Positions 21,853 to 31,040 of a stretch of DNA of 64,000 bases are shown one piece after another. The translations under genes and the position numbers were made by a program. Numbering within the stretch: position 1 is the first letter of the stretch; each line of letters starts with the position of its first letter. The notes beneath the pieces are model-generated. The model ran no database searches. It had not been told where the DNA came from and saw nothing but the letters and a program-made list of their open reading frames with translations. This DNA is from Candidatus Rifleibacteriota bacterium (GTDB lineage: Bacteria; Muiribacteriota; Ozemobacteria; Ozemobacterales; Ozemobacteraceae): the NCBI GenBank assembly GCA_905236675.1, contig CAJOND010000006.1, forward strand, positions 35,746 through 99,745, read 5' to 3'.

Positions 21853-21895
21853 TCTCTACTTTAAGCCAGGCCTCAAAAGAAGCCATATCAATCCA

Positions 21896-24562
21896 TTATA
21901 TACTTTCAAGCTCTTTTTTGTATTCATTAAGCTTTGCAAGTTGTTGGTCGTAACCAGCTACATCTGTTCTGATTCTTTCAACAACTTCAGCAGGAGCCTT
22001 ATTTACAAAGTTTTCATTATCAAGCTTGAATGCAATTTTTGCTCTGTTCTTTTCTGTGTTTTCTATTTCTTTAGTAACACGGGCAAGTTCAACAGCAATA
22101 TCAATTACGCCGGCCAAATCAATGCATACTTCTGTAGAACCAGCAAGACCTACAAGATGACCAACTGGTTTTTTATCGACAATTTCAAATTTTTCTACAC
22201 CAGCAAGGGCTGAAATCATCTGAACTTGTTTTGTATAAGCACTACCAAGGTTTCCATTATTTACGACTCTTACAGTCAGTTTTTTAGCTGGAGAAATATT
22301 AGCAGAAGCTCTCATGTTTCTGATAACCCTGACGGCTTCCATCAATTCGCTGATTTCTGCTTCTAGTGAAGTATCAATCAAACTCTTATCGGCTGTCGGG
22401 AAAGAGGCCTGCATTAAGAAACCTTCACTGCCAGGCAATTTCTGCCAGATTTCTTCTGTAACAAATGGCATAAATGGATGAAGTATTCTTAAAGCGGTGT
22501 CTAAACAGCTCAACAGTACTTGCTGAACTACTGATTTCTTTTCTACGTCTTGTCCGAATAATACGGACTTGCTCATTTCGATATACCAGTCGCAGAAGTC
22601 ATTCCAAATAAATTCATAAACAGCTTTCAAAGCATCATTGAATCTGAAGTTGCCTTCTACCAGCATGTTTCTAACCTGATCTACGGTGTAGCTCATTCTG
22701 GAAATTATCCATCTGTCTACTTCACTTAACTTGCTGGAATCAGGAAGTTTGTTCTTAATGCTTACATCAGCACCTTCCAGATTCATTAAAACAAAACGAG
22801 AAGCATTCCAAAGTTTGTTTGCAAAGTTTCTTCCTATTTCTACTTTGTTTTCTGCAAAGCGAATATCTTGCCCAACAGGAGCTAAAGATACTACTGTGTA
22901 TCTAAGAGCGTCAGCACCATATTTAGCTATAATATCTAACGGATCTGGGCTATTGCCAAGAGATTTGCTCATTTTTCGGCCTTTCATATCTCTGACAATG
23001 CTTGTAAAATAGACATCATGGAAAGGACATTTATCAAGGAAGTAATATCCTGACATAACCATTCTTGCAACCCAGAAGAAAATAATATCTGGACCAGTTA
23101 CAAGAGTATCTGTTGGATAGAATTTCTTTAAAGTTTCGGTTTCGTTTGGCCAGCCCATAGTTGAGAAAGGCCACAACCAAGAAGAGAACCAGGTATCAAG
23201 AACATCAGAATCTTGATTGATTCCATCTGTTGCACCACACTTAGAACATTTTGCCGGTTGTTCGGCAGCAACCATAACTTCACCGCAATGACTGCAAGTG
23301 TAAGCAGGAATTCTATGACCCCACCAGAGCTGACGGCTTATACACCAGTCACGAATGTTTTCCATCCAATGCAGATATACACTGCCCCATCTTGCGGGTG
23401 TAAAACGTAAAGTGCCGTTTTTATATGCTTCAATTGCTTTTACTGCAAGAGGTTTCATCTTAACGAACCACTGGTCAGAAAGATATGGTTCTATGATGGT
23501 TTTACAGCGTTCACAGTGACCAACTGCCAACTGATGGTCTTCAATCTTGTCTAGAAGACCCATTTCTTCAAGGCGTTTAACAATAGCTTCTCTGCATTCA
23601 AATCTATCCATGCCTTTGAATTCGGCAGCGTTTTCATTCATAACGCCAGTTTCATCCATAACAATAATCTGAGCTAGATTATGTCTGCGACCAACTTCAA
23701 AGTCATTGGGATCATGGGCTGGAGTAATCTTAACTGCACCAGTACCAAAAGCTTTATCAACATAATCATCGGCAATAACTGGTATTTCTCGATTAACGAA
23801 AGGAACAACAACAGTTTTGCCAATCATATCTTTAAAACGTTCATCAGAAGGATTAACAGCAACTGCAGTATCACCTAATAGTGTTTCTGGACGGGTAGTA
23901 GCAATTTGAATTGAGCCATTTCCGTCTTTGCAGGGGTAATGCATATACCAGAGATGTCCGTTAGTATCTTCGGGTATCTTTTCTTCATCGGAAAGAGCTG
24001 TTCTACAGCGTGGACACCAGTTGATAATATATTTGCCCTTATATATTAAACCATCGTTATAAAGTTTTATAAACGTATTCTGAACTGCTTTACTTAAGCC
24101 TTCATCCATAGTAAAGCGTTCTCTTTGCCAGTCGCATGAACAACCAAGCTTACGAAGCTGCTTTAAAATGATTCCACCGTATTTTTCTTTCCATTCCCAA
24201 ACTCTATTAACAAATTTTTCACGACCTAAATCGTGTCTTGTTAGTTTTTCTTTTGCGAGGGCTTTTTCAACAACATTCTGGGTTGCAATACCAGCATGAT
24301 CAGTGCCTGGAAGCCACATGGCTTCAAAACCAAGCATACGATGATAGCGGATTAAAATATCTTGCAGCGTATTGTTAAGAATATGCCCCATTGTAAGCAT
24401 ACCAGTAACATTAGGCGGCGGAATAACAATCGAATATTTTTCTTTTTTAGAATCTTCATGGGCATGAAAACAACCATTTTCTTCCCACTTTGAGTAAATA
24501 GAATTTTCTACATCTGTTGGTTCATAAGCTTTAGACAAAAGCTTTTGTTCGTTATCTGACAT
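21896..24562 (-). CDS. valS: Valyl-tRNA synthetase
   Basis: The 888-residue class I synthetase has the HIGH-type motif in PPPNVTGMLTMGH (about residues 48-60) and KMSKS in GRKMSKSLGN (about 529-533). The editing (CP1) domain lies between them with ATTRPETLLGDTAV and the Asp of GTDHAGIATQ in the catalytic core. Extra CxxC pairs (CPRC; CSHCG with CSKCG) suggest bound zinc. A C-terminal coiled coil of about 60 residues completes the normal bacterial form. It attaches valine to tRNA-Val and edits threonine. The length and motifs are complete; nothing is unusual. Confidence 0.98.
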   Translation of the reverse strand: MSDNEQKLLSKAYEPTDVENSIYSKWEENGCFHAHEDSKKEKYSIVIPPPNVTGMLTMGHILNNTLQDILIRYHRMLGFEAMWLPGTDHAGIATQNVVEKALAKEKLTRHDLGREKFVNRVWEWKEKYGGIILKQLRKLGCSCDWQRERFTMDEGLSKAVQNTFIKLYNDGLIYKGKYIINWCPRCRTALSDEEKIPEDTNGHLWYMHYPCKDGNGSIQIATTRPETLLGDTAVAVNPSDERFKDMIGKTVVVPFVNREIPVIADDYVDKAFGTGAVKITPAHDPNDFEVGRRHNLAQIIVMDETGVMNENAAEFKGMDRFECREAIVKRLEEMGLLDKIEDHQLAVGHCERCKTIIEPYLSDQWFVKMKPLAVKAIEAYKNGTLRFTPARWGSVYLHWMENIRDWCISRQLWWGHRIPAYTCSHCGEVMVAAEQPAKCSKCGATDGINQDSDVLDTWFSSWLWPFSTMGWPNETETLKKFYPTDTLVTGPDIIFFWVARMVMSGYYFLDKCPFHDVYFTSIVRDMKGRKMSKSLGNSPDPLDIIAKYGADALRYTVVSLAPVGQDIRFAENKVEIGRNFANKLWNASRFVLMNLEGADVSIKNKLPDSSKLSEVDRWIISRMSYTVDQVRNMLVEGNFRFNDALKAVYEFIWNDFCDWYIEMSKSVLFGQDVEKKSVVQQVLLSCLDTALRILHPFMPFVTEEIWQKLPGSEGFLMQASFPTADKSLIDTSLEAEISELMEAVRVIRNMRASANISPAKKLTVRVVNNGNLGSAYTKQVQMISALAGVEKFEIVDKKPVGHLVGLAGSTEVCIDLAGVIDIAVELARVTKEIENTEKNRAKIAFKLDNENFVNKAPAEVVERIRTDVAGYDQQLAKLNEYKKELESI

Positions 24563-24595
24563 AAGTAAAAACCTTCATTATCTTTATATTGTGAA

Positions 24596-26710
24596 TTATT
24601 TCTGTATTATATGCAGTAATTTATCAAATTCATCTGAACTAAGTTTAAGATTCTTAGCTTGAGAGAATATATTGAGTTTAGTTTCTATAGTTTGAATCTT
24701 TGCTTTTGTTCTTTCATCCGGTTTAAGATCATAAGCATGTTTCAAATAGTCAACAGCTTCCTGGAACTTAGATTCAGAAATCAATACGTCTGCCATACTA
24801 AGAATTAAAGGAACATAATTTGGATCTAGTGCTAATCCGGCTTCTATGTATTCTTTTGCTTTGTTAAGATTTCCTTTTTCTAACATTCTTTCAGAAAATC
24901 TGTTGAATGTTATTGCTGTAGGTTCAAAAACGGGTAGGCTGTCGATAGGCAAGCCATTCGGAGCAAGAATCTTTGCACCGCAAAGATGGCAGAAACGGCT
25001 TTCTGGGTTGGTTTGATCAGCACCACATGAACTGCATTTGAAAAGATTCTGGACGACCCATACCTTAGATTTTTTAATAACTTTGTCGCCTTTTTTGTAA
25101 CCTTTTTCTACTTCAAATACAATACAGCGTTCCGGGAATCTTTCGCTTCTGAAATAATCAGTTGCTATATGCATATTGCTATCAAATTCTTCTGAAATAA
25201 CTGGCATATAGCTAATTTTATTAGGAATAATCAATCTATCCATCAGCTTTTTATGCAAAGCCTGGAGTTCAGGATCAGATTTTTTGGATAGAGCAGTATC
25301 TAACCCATCAAAGAAATCGATAAAACTTGATATTACATCGCCATTATCTATATTAACAGGACCGTCAACAGGTTCAATGTTAGCTGCTTCTGACTGTTTA
25401 TTTCGCAAAATATTGAGTTCAGTTTCTTTTTCATTCAGATTGTGTCTTGTTTCTTTTAATTGCTTTTCTAATCCCTGAATTGTCAGTAATTGGTCCGCAA
25501 CTTGCTGTGTTAGAGCTTCAAATTCATCTGTATCGTGAGGTATTGAAGCACCTTCTGATAATTTTGCTTCTACTGCCTTTCGAAGAACAGCTATTTCATC
25601 GTCCTTATCAACAACAGTTTGTTGCAACTGAGAAATCTGGAGTATATATTCTTCTTTTTTTGTCTGTGTTACTAATTCTGAACGTGATCTTTCCAGTTCT
25701 TCATTTAATTTTTCTATGTCACTTTCAGCAACAGTCAATTTCATTGCTATTTCAGCATATTCTTCTTTTTCGTTTTGCAGAACACTTATTTGTTGCTCTA
25801 AATCATTTATTTTTTCATTTTCGCTGGCTAATCTAGCTATTTCATTCTTTGCTGTAACAAGATCTTCGTTAGATTTCTTCAGATCTTCATCGGCATTTAA
25901 TTGGTTACGTTCTTTGCTTGCGAGCTCTAATTCTAATTCTTCAACTTTTCTGGAGAGCTCTGTAACTTGATTTTTATAAGCTTCAGCTTCTAATGAAATC
26001 TGTGTGATATGTTCCTGACTTTGGTCATTCGCTTCTTTAAGAGCTTTTTGAAGTTGTTCTGCATTTAATGCATTAAGCTGTTCTGGAACTGATTCTAATT
26101 CGGCTGTTTTAACGTTTAGTTCTTCGGTTTTCTTTTTAAGGTCATCTGATACAGACTGTAATTCAACTTGTTTGTTTTCTAAAGTTGCTGTAAGTTCATT
26201 TATTTTCTGGGCGGATTGTTCGTATTCGCCTTTAAAACTTTCTAATTCATTTTTTAATTGTTTGTTTTCATCTACGATGCTTATATTTTCTATCTTGAGA
26301 TTATCCAGCTCTTGTTTAGCAGTTTGATATTCTGTTTGAATTTTGCGAATGTTTTCTTCTAATTCTGCAATTTTAGGATCTTCAACATATTCTGCTACGG
26401 TCATCCCTTGATTTTTTTCAAGCATTTCGTTTAATGAACGTATTTGCTCGTCTTTTTCGGCTCCAATACTTTCGCAGAGCTTCTTTTGTTGCTCTAATTC
26501 GCCACGTAAATTTTCAAGCTCTGAATTTTTCTGGTCTAGAGCTTCTTGTAAATCGCTAATTTTTTCTGCATCTTCTTCACCTGATTCTATCTGGTTTTTC
26601 AGGTTTCTAATCTGTAATTGAAGTAATTTTATAAGATTGTCTTTTTGAACAATCTGTTGGTTCAATTTCTTGAAAAATTCATTGCTAATCTCGCCGTTGG
26701 CTTCTGGCAT
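24596..26710 (-). CDS. Long coiled-coil protein with zinc ribbon and TPR tail
   Basis: AGGAG sits 4 bases before ATG 26713 and 7 before ATG 26710; I use 26710. About 440 residues of heptad-patterned coiled coil (Glu/Lys/Gln/Leu-rich) are followed by a soluble domain, a four-Cys zinc ribbon (CSSCGADQTNPESRFCHLCG, about residues 565-585) and two or three TPR units at the end (LNKAKEYIEAGLALDPNYVP). No signal peptide or membrane helix is visible, so it is cytoplasmic. The combination looks like a scaffold or adaptor. A similar zinc ribbon ends the cyclase encoded on the same strand at 17111-19402. The gene ends 33 bases before valS. Confidence 0.8.
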   Translation of the reverse strand: MPEANGEISNEFFKKLNQQIVQKDNLIKLLQLQIRNLKNQIESGEEDAEKISDLQEALDQKNSELENLRGELEQQKKLCESIGAEKDEQIRSLNEMLEKNQGMTVAEYVEDPKIAELEENIRKIQTEYQTAKQELDNLKIENISIVDENKQLKNELESFKGEYEQSAQKINELTATLENKQVELQSVSDDLKKKTEELNVKTAELESVPEQLNALNAEQLQKALKEANDQSQEHITQISLEAEAYKNQVTELSRKVEELELELASKERNQLNADEDLKKSNEDLVTAKNEIARLASENEKINDLEQQISVLQNEKEEYAEIAMKLTVAESDIEKLNEELERSRSELVTQTKKEEYILQISQLQQTVVDKDDEIAVLRKAVEAKLSEGASIPHDTDEFEALTQQVADQLLTIQGLEKQLKETRHNLNEKETELNILRNKQSEAANIEPVDGPVNIDNGDVISSFIDFFDGLDTALSKKSDPELQALHKKLMDRLIIPNKISYMPVISEEFDSNMHIATDYFRSERFPERCIVFEVEKGYKKGDKVIKKSKVWVVQNLFKCSSCGADQTNPESRFCHLCGAKILAPNGLPIDSLPVFEPTAITFNRFSERMLEKGNLNKAKEYIEAGLALDPNYVPLILSMADVLISESKFQEAVDYLKHAYDLKPDERTKAKIQTIETKLNIFSQAKNLKLSSDEFDKLLHIIQK

Positions 26711-26747
26711 CATAGATCTCCTAAAACAAACATTTAACAACCAAAAT

Positions 26748-26756
26748 ATTATACCA
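26748..26756 (-). promoter_or_regulatory. Extended -10 promoter for the coiled-coil gene
   Basis: On the minus strand the sequence reads TGGTATAAT, a perfect TGn-TATAAT extended -10 element, about 35 bases upstream of the start codons at 26713 and 26710. No -35 hexamer is evident at the normal distance. The long hairpin at 26759-26813 begins directly upstream of the element. Confidence 0.5.
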
Positions 26757-26758
26757 TA

Positions 26759-26860
26759 CTAACACAAATATTTTGCCTTATTATTTTATAATAAAGCAAA
26801 ATATTAGTGTTAGACTTTATTCTAAAGTAAATTAGTCTAGCATAGAGTTTAATTCTATGC
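26759..26860. repeat. Cluster of three inverted repeats between two minus-strand genes
   Basis: The main hairpin has arms 26759-26776 and 26796-26813 (18 bp, one mismatch), and within it a second 7-bp stem (26778-26784 with 26788-26794). Smaller hairpins follow at 26814-26828 (ACTTTA/TAAAGT) and 26840-26860 (GCATAGA/TCTATGC). None is followed by a T-run on the minus strand, so they are not classic terminators. They fill most of the gap between the YvyF-like gene and the coiled-coil gene. Confidence 0.75.
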
Positions 26861-26883
26861 AACTTTCTATATTAAAGTTAATA

Positions 26884-27255
26884 TTATTTTTGCTCAGGCG
26901 AAATATTTCTTAGCATTTTAACCTGATCTTTCAGCTTTTTTTTGCAATCAGCACACATTACGCCTTCGTAAATTGTCGTATTGCATAACTCGCACTGGTG
27001 GGCAATTCTTCTAAGACCCACCCTTTCTAGTCGTCCGGATTTTATGAATGCATGGACGGCTTCTTCTTTACATCCACAGTTTTCTGCAACCTGAGTTATA
27101 GAAGCTCCTGGATTTGCTCTCAAAAATGATTTTATTTTTGCGAACAACTCTTCTTCTGCTTGAAAACACTTAGGGCATATGTCCTTGGCTATTTTAACCA
27201 TTATTACACCGCAAACTCTGCATGATATAAGATTTGTTTCCTGCGGTTCTGCCAT
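26884..27255 (-). CDS. YvyF-like protein: two zinc ribbons around a helix-turn-helix
   Basis: The 123-residue protein has a Cys pair set at each end (CRVCG with CPKC; CELC with CADC) and a helical middle (ASITQVAENCGCKEEAVHAFIKSGRLERV) that reads like a helix-turn-helix. The whole layout matches the flagellar-operon protein YvyF (TIGR03826) of Firmicutes. No flagellar genes are in this window, so the role here may differ; a DNA- or RNA-binding regulator is plausible. It lies between the secreted-protein gene and the hairpin cluster on the minus strand. Confidence 0.75.
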   Translation of the reverse strand: MAEPQETNLISCRVCGVIMVKIAKDICPKCFQAEEELFAKIKSFLRANPGASITQVAENCGCKEEAVHAFIKSGRLERVGLRRIAHQCELCNTTIYEGVMCADCKKKLKDQVKMLRNISPEQK

Positions 27256-27294
27256 GTTAAGTATGACCTTTCTATATTAAATAGTTCAATTTTT

Positions 27295-28398
27295 TTAATG
27301 ACTTATGGTTCTAGAACCAAAGTCCATTGCTTTAACTGGCAAACAGAGCTGCATTATTTTTCTAGGTTCTTTACCTTCTTCGTTAACGTAGATATTTACC
27401 GAGTAAGCATCGTCAGATGGGATTCTGAATAAATGTCTGTAATTCTTCATAGAAGAACTATCTATTGGTTCACTTTCTCCTTCATCATCTATTATAGTCA
27501 TTGTCAACCAGGTATTTTCTACTTCTATATCAGACTTGGCGGAAATTTTTACTCTTGTGTCTTCAGGAATGCTGAAGCCATCAGGAATAGTTAATTTTAC
27601 AGTTTCGCTACCTTCGGTTACTTTTACAGTTTTTTCTTCAAAAGTTGTTGGGTGTTGAATCGTAATTTCTACTACTCTGTCAGGTTTTGTAATTTCGACA
27701 TCTTTAATAGCTGGAGATTCTTCTGAAACAGGAGTAACAGCCACAGTATCTTCTTCTACTGGTGTGTCGTTTGTTGCTACATCAGATTCAGATGGATCAG
27801 TCTGGGCTTCTGGGTCATTATTGTTATTTGTATTATTATTTGTATTAATATTATCTTGGTTATTGCCAGAATTTTCATTTGGATTATCAGGATTATTCCC
27901 AGTTGTAGTTGTTTGAGATGTATTTCCTGTTTTACCGCTTACAAAAAATGCCTGGTCATAAGTATCAGAAAGCACCCATTTCCCGTTAACTTTTTTTACT
28001 CTCCAACTGTATGCTGCAGATGCTCCTGCAAAACCAACAGTATTTGCACTTGCAGTATTAACCATCTGTTGCTTCAGACCATTTATACTGTTTGTTACTG
28101 AATCTTGAAGTTTTTGGTTTTCTTCGTTTGAAGAGGTTTGTTCGGTTTGTCTTGTTTCTGTTATCTTGCCGATATCTAGGGTTGCATTTTCCCCAACATC
28201 TGAATTTTGTTTTTCCCAAGCACCTTCAACTTGAGCTACATGTTCTTTCATTCTTTTGTTATATTCTGCAGCTCTTTGTTCAGCAGCTTTGGCAGCTTCT
28301 TGAAAGGAATCAAAGATTAAATCTTCTGCATAAAGAGTTGTTAATCCAGATACAATAAAAGCTAGTAGAACTAACTTGTTTGTAATTTTGTTTCTCAT
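27295..28398 (-). CDS. Secreted Asn/Asp/Ser-rich protein
   Basis: A Sec signal peptide (cut near LYAED) is followed by a helical, charged segment, an Asn/Thr/Gln low-complexity linker (about residues 160-215) and a beta-rich C-terminal domain of about 130 residues with no Cys pair. The ribosome binding site is strong (AGGAGG) and a good promoter lies 34-62 bases upstream of the start. The YvyF-like gene follows 39 bases after its stop. I do not recognise the family; an envelope or extracellular protein is the safest reading. Confidence 0.7.
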   Translation of the reverse strand: MRNKITNKLVLLAFIVSGLTTLYAEDLIFDSFQEAAKAAEQRAAEYNKRMKEHVAQVEGAWEKQNSDVGENATLDIGKITETRQTEQTSSNEENQKLQDSVTNSINGLKQQMVNTASANTVGFAGASAAYSWRVKKVNGKWVLSDTYDQAFFVSGKTGNTSQTTTTGNNPDNPNENSGNNQDNINTNNNTNNNNDPEAQTDPSESDVATNDTPVEEDTVAVTPVSEESPAIKDVEITKPDRVVEITIQHPTTFEEKTVKVTEGSETVKLTIPDGFSIPEDTRVKISAKSDIEVENTWLTMTIIDDEGESEPIDSSSMKNYRHLFRIPSDDAYSVNIYVNEEGKEPRKIMQLCLPVKAMDFGSRTISH

Positions 28399-28776
28399 AA
28401 ATCTTTCCTCCTAAAAAACGAAGCTAGGTACATTTTATAATATACTAGAATCTTTATCAAGTTCTTAGATTTTAATATATAACAAATTAAATACGCATTT
28501 TGAGCATAACCTATAATAAATTACTTGTTTTAAAAGACAAAGTTTTTTATTAATGTACACCCCCCAATTTTAATTATAATCATATCTGATTTTTTTACAA
28601 GAATGGGAGAATCAGTTGCTATTGCCTAGGAAATGAAAAATAAACAGGTAGACGTTTTTTGAAAAGTATCATGCGAAAAGGGGAAAAAATGAAGGCATTT
28701 TAACCTTTGTAATACTTTTTTAAAAACGAATATTAAATTAAACATTCTTTTATAAAAAAAATTTTTCTATTTAAAT
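28399..28776. other. Intergenic stretch without a gene
   Basis: This AT-rich stretch holds the promoter of the secreted-protein gene at its left end (28432-28460). It also contains a C6 run near 28561. I see no open frame with a ribosome binding site, no tRNA and no convincing terminator. Confidence 0.6.
28432..28460 (-). promoter_or_regulatory. Sigma-70-type promoter for the secreted Asn/Asp/Ser-rich protein
   Basis: On the minus strand: -35 TTGATA (28455-28460), a 17-base spacer and -10 TAAAAT (28432-28437). The expected transcript start near 28425 leaves a 27-base leader carrying AGGAGG. Both boxes match the consensus at four or five of six positions. Confidence 0.65.
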
Positions 28777-29625
28777 TTATAGTAAAGGTATGCAATAGTC
28801 ATCATAATAAGCATAGTTTGTAGGAACTATTTCTGCTAATTCCATTGCTTTTTCACTAAGCATTATTAGACCAGGTTGTAAGCTTGCTAAAGTTTTAAGA
28901 ACAGAAGCAACTGCTTCAGGTTCAACCTTAAAATCGCCTTTTTTAAATACAAACCATTCACGGCCATCATGACAAGCTAAGAAGGTTTGTTTTTTTCTGT
29001 AGATTTCAAAAGTATTGGGTTTTGTATGCCTGAAAACAGCATAATCAGCACCTAAATAAGCTCTCTGCATTAAATAGTCTGGTGGAAGAGGATTCCCGAT
29101 AAAAGGTCTTAGATTCAAAGATTGAACATCATTTTCATGAATAACTACACGTTCGTTTCTCAAGACTTTGCCTTTAGTCACGTCTTCAGGATTAATATAG
29201 GCATATTTCCTGTCAGGTTGCAAACCGAGCATTTCCAGGTTTTCGTCGACCTGGGGAGTGTCGGCAAAAATTATCATATTTGAACATTCTCTTTTTATTG
29301 CTTCCTTTTTTAAGCCTTCTAGAAGCATTTTTGCCACTTCTGGATAAGTATAGCTTTCATGTATGCGCCAATAGATAACGTGAGCTTCTCCATTTGGCAT
29401 TTTAACAAGGTCTGCATGAGCAAAAATAACTGTGTTATATGCGATACACCAGCTTGAGCCTGGAACACGGGCAACTATTTTTGCATGCATTTTGCAGGTT
29501 TCTGTTTTATCAAACCATGAGCCTTCCAATACTTCTGCACAACAGTGCATATCTGTAACTGATTCTGAATCTTCTTCATATTCGAAAGCTCTAAATTGAA
29601 GTTGGTTAAAGATTTCCTGCATCAT
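28777..29625 (-). CDS. GNAT-like protein of unknown substrate
   Basis: The 282-residue soluble protein has the strand-helix order of a GNAT acetyltransferase in its first half: a conserved-looking strand SSWCIAYNTVIFAHADLV, then IYWRIHESYTYPEVAKMLLEGLKKEA (helix after the acetyl-CoA-binding strand) and the closing LEMLGLQPDRKYAYI. The pyrophosphate-binding Gln/Arg-x-x-Gly-x-Gly/Ala loop is not obvious, so it may be degenerate. The second half (150-282) is a separate alpha/beta domain that I do not recognise. It stands alone, with 378 and 365 bases of non-coding DNA on its sides. GGGG 9 bases upstream supports the start. Confidence 0.5.
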   Translation of the reverse strand: MMQEIFNQLQFRAFEYEEDSESVTDMHCCAEVLEGSWFDKTETCKMHAKIVARVPGSSWCIAYNTVIFAHADLVKMPNGEAHVIYWRIHESYTYPEVAKMLLEGLKKEAIKRECSNMIIFADTPQVDENLEMLGLQPDRKYAYINPEDVTKGKVLRNERVVIHENDVQSLNLRPFIGNPLPPDYLMQRAYLGADYAVFRHTKPNTFEIYRKKQTFLACHDGREWFVFKKGDFKVEPEAVASVLKTLASLQPGLIMLSEKAMELAEIVPTNYAYYDDYCIPLL

Positions 29626-29990
29626 GATGCTGACCCCTTATTTTGTTTTGTTAGTATTCTTTTTTTATATATAACATATTTTTGTTGTATAAGTTAATTA
29701 ATTAGTTGTATTTTACCAAGTTTGAGGATTAGTTATCTTGTTAAGAAGAATAAACATAGGCATAATCAGCTATAACAAAATCATATCCAGTTTTTTACCT
29801 GACATATAATTTTTAGATGTCATAACCAAAAAACATAAAATTCTTTAATGAATTATTCTAATAAAAAGCATTACATGGCATAATAATATAGAAATATATC
29901 ATAAGTTAGCTAGTATTAAACATAGGGCTTGAGATTTTTAACTTAATGATATATTCTAGCAAACAACAATTATTTTTTTCGGAGTTAATA
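29626..29990. other. Intergenic stretch between divergent genes
   Basis: The gap carries the leader regions of the GNAT-like gene (minus) and rfbB (plus). A possible rfbB promoter is TTGAGA near 29930 followed by TATATT/TATTCT boxes, but the spacing is poor. No other open frame or structure stands out. Confidence 0.45.
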
Positions 29991-31031
29991 ATGAAAATAA
30001 TAGTAACTGGTGGTGCTGGATTTATCGGTTCAGCTGTTATCAGACATCTTATAAAAAATACAGAACATAGTGTAATTTGCTTAGATAATCTTACTTATGC
30101 AGGCAATCTTGCTTCTCTTAAGGAAATTGAAAAATCAGACAGATATTGTTTTGAAAAGGCTGATATATGCGATAGAAAAGCAGTTGAAGCTATTTTTGAA
30201 AAACATCAGCCTGACGGAATAATGCATCTTGCTGCTGAATCGCATGTGGATAGAAGCATAGATGGACCAGCCGCTTTTATTAATACTAATATTTTTGGAA
30301 CCTATACATTGTTAGATGTTTCTAGATTTTATGCCAAGGAACATCCTGATTTCAGATTTCATCATATTAGTACCGATGAAGTTTATGGTGATTTGCCCTT
30401 AGAAGGTGGAATGTTTACCGAAGAAACTCCTTATGACCCAAGTTCACCATATTCTGCAAGTAAAGCTAGTTCTGACCATTTGGTCAGAGCTTGGCATAGA
30501 ACTTATGGCTTAAATACTATGGTCACAAATTGTTCTAACAATTACGGTCCATATCATTTCCCTGAAAAGCTTATACCGTTAGTTATATTGAATGCTTTGG
30601 ACGGAAAGCCTCTTCCTGTATATGGGAAAGGTGAACAGGTCAGAGATTGGCTGTTTGTTGAAGATCATGCCAGAGCTCTTTGCACTGTTTTTCTAACTGG
30701 TAAACCAGGTGAAACTTATAATATTGGCGGACATAACGAAAAACAGAATATCGAAGTTGTCAGGACTATTTGTGGTATACTAGACGAGTTATCTCCTAGA
30801 AAAGATGGGAAAAAATACGCTGAACAGATTACTTTCGTTACCGACAGACCAGGCCATGATTTACGATATGCTATAGATGCAAGCAAAATTGAACGCGAAT
30901 TAGGCTGGAAACCACAAGAAACATTTGAAACAGGTTTGAAAAAGACTGTTAAATGGTATCTTGATAACAAATGGTGGTGGGAACCTCTTAGAGAAAAGTA
31001 TAACAGAGAACGTTTGGGTTTAAATAAGTAA
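29991..31031 (+). CDS. rfbB: dTDP-glucose 4,6-dehydratase
   Basis: The 346-residue protein starts with the NAD-binding GGAGFIGS loop, carries [11 protein letters not shown] and STDEVYG, and the catalytic Tyr-x-x-x-Lys in [22 protein letters not shown] and [13 protein letters not shown] blocks further match RfbB/RmlB. It converts dTDP-glucose to dTDP-4-keto-6-deoxyglucose for deoxysugars in polysaccharides. The start is ATG 29991 with GGAG 7 bases upstream; the in-frame ATG at 29946 would add an unusual leader. No other rml gene is adjacent, although a DegT-type aminotransferase lies at 62910. The mono-haem barrel gene follows after 9 bases. Confidence 0.95.
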   Translation: MKIIVTGGAGFIGSAVIRHLIKNTEHSVICLDNLTYAGNLASLKEIEKSDRYCFEKADICDRKAVEAIFEKHQPDGIMHLAAESHVDRSIDGPAAFINTNIFGTYTLLDVSRFYAKEHPDFRFHHISTDEVYGDLPLEGGMFTEETPYDPSSPYSASKASSDHLVRAWHRTYGLNTMVTNCSNNYGPYHFPEKLIPLVILNALDGKPLPVYGKGEQVRDWLFVEDHARALCTVFLTGKPGETYNIGGHNEKQNIEVVRTICGILDELSPRKDGKKYAEQITFVTDRPGHDLRYAIDASKIERELGWKPQETFETGLKKTVKWYLDNKWWWEPLREKYNRERLGLNK

Positions 31032-31040
31032 GGTAAATAA

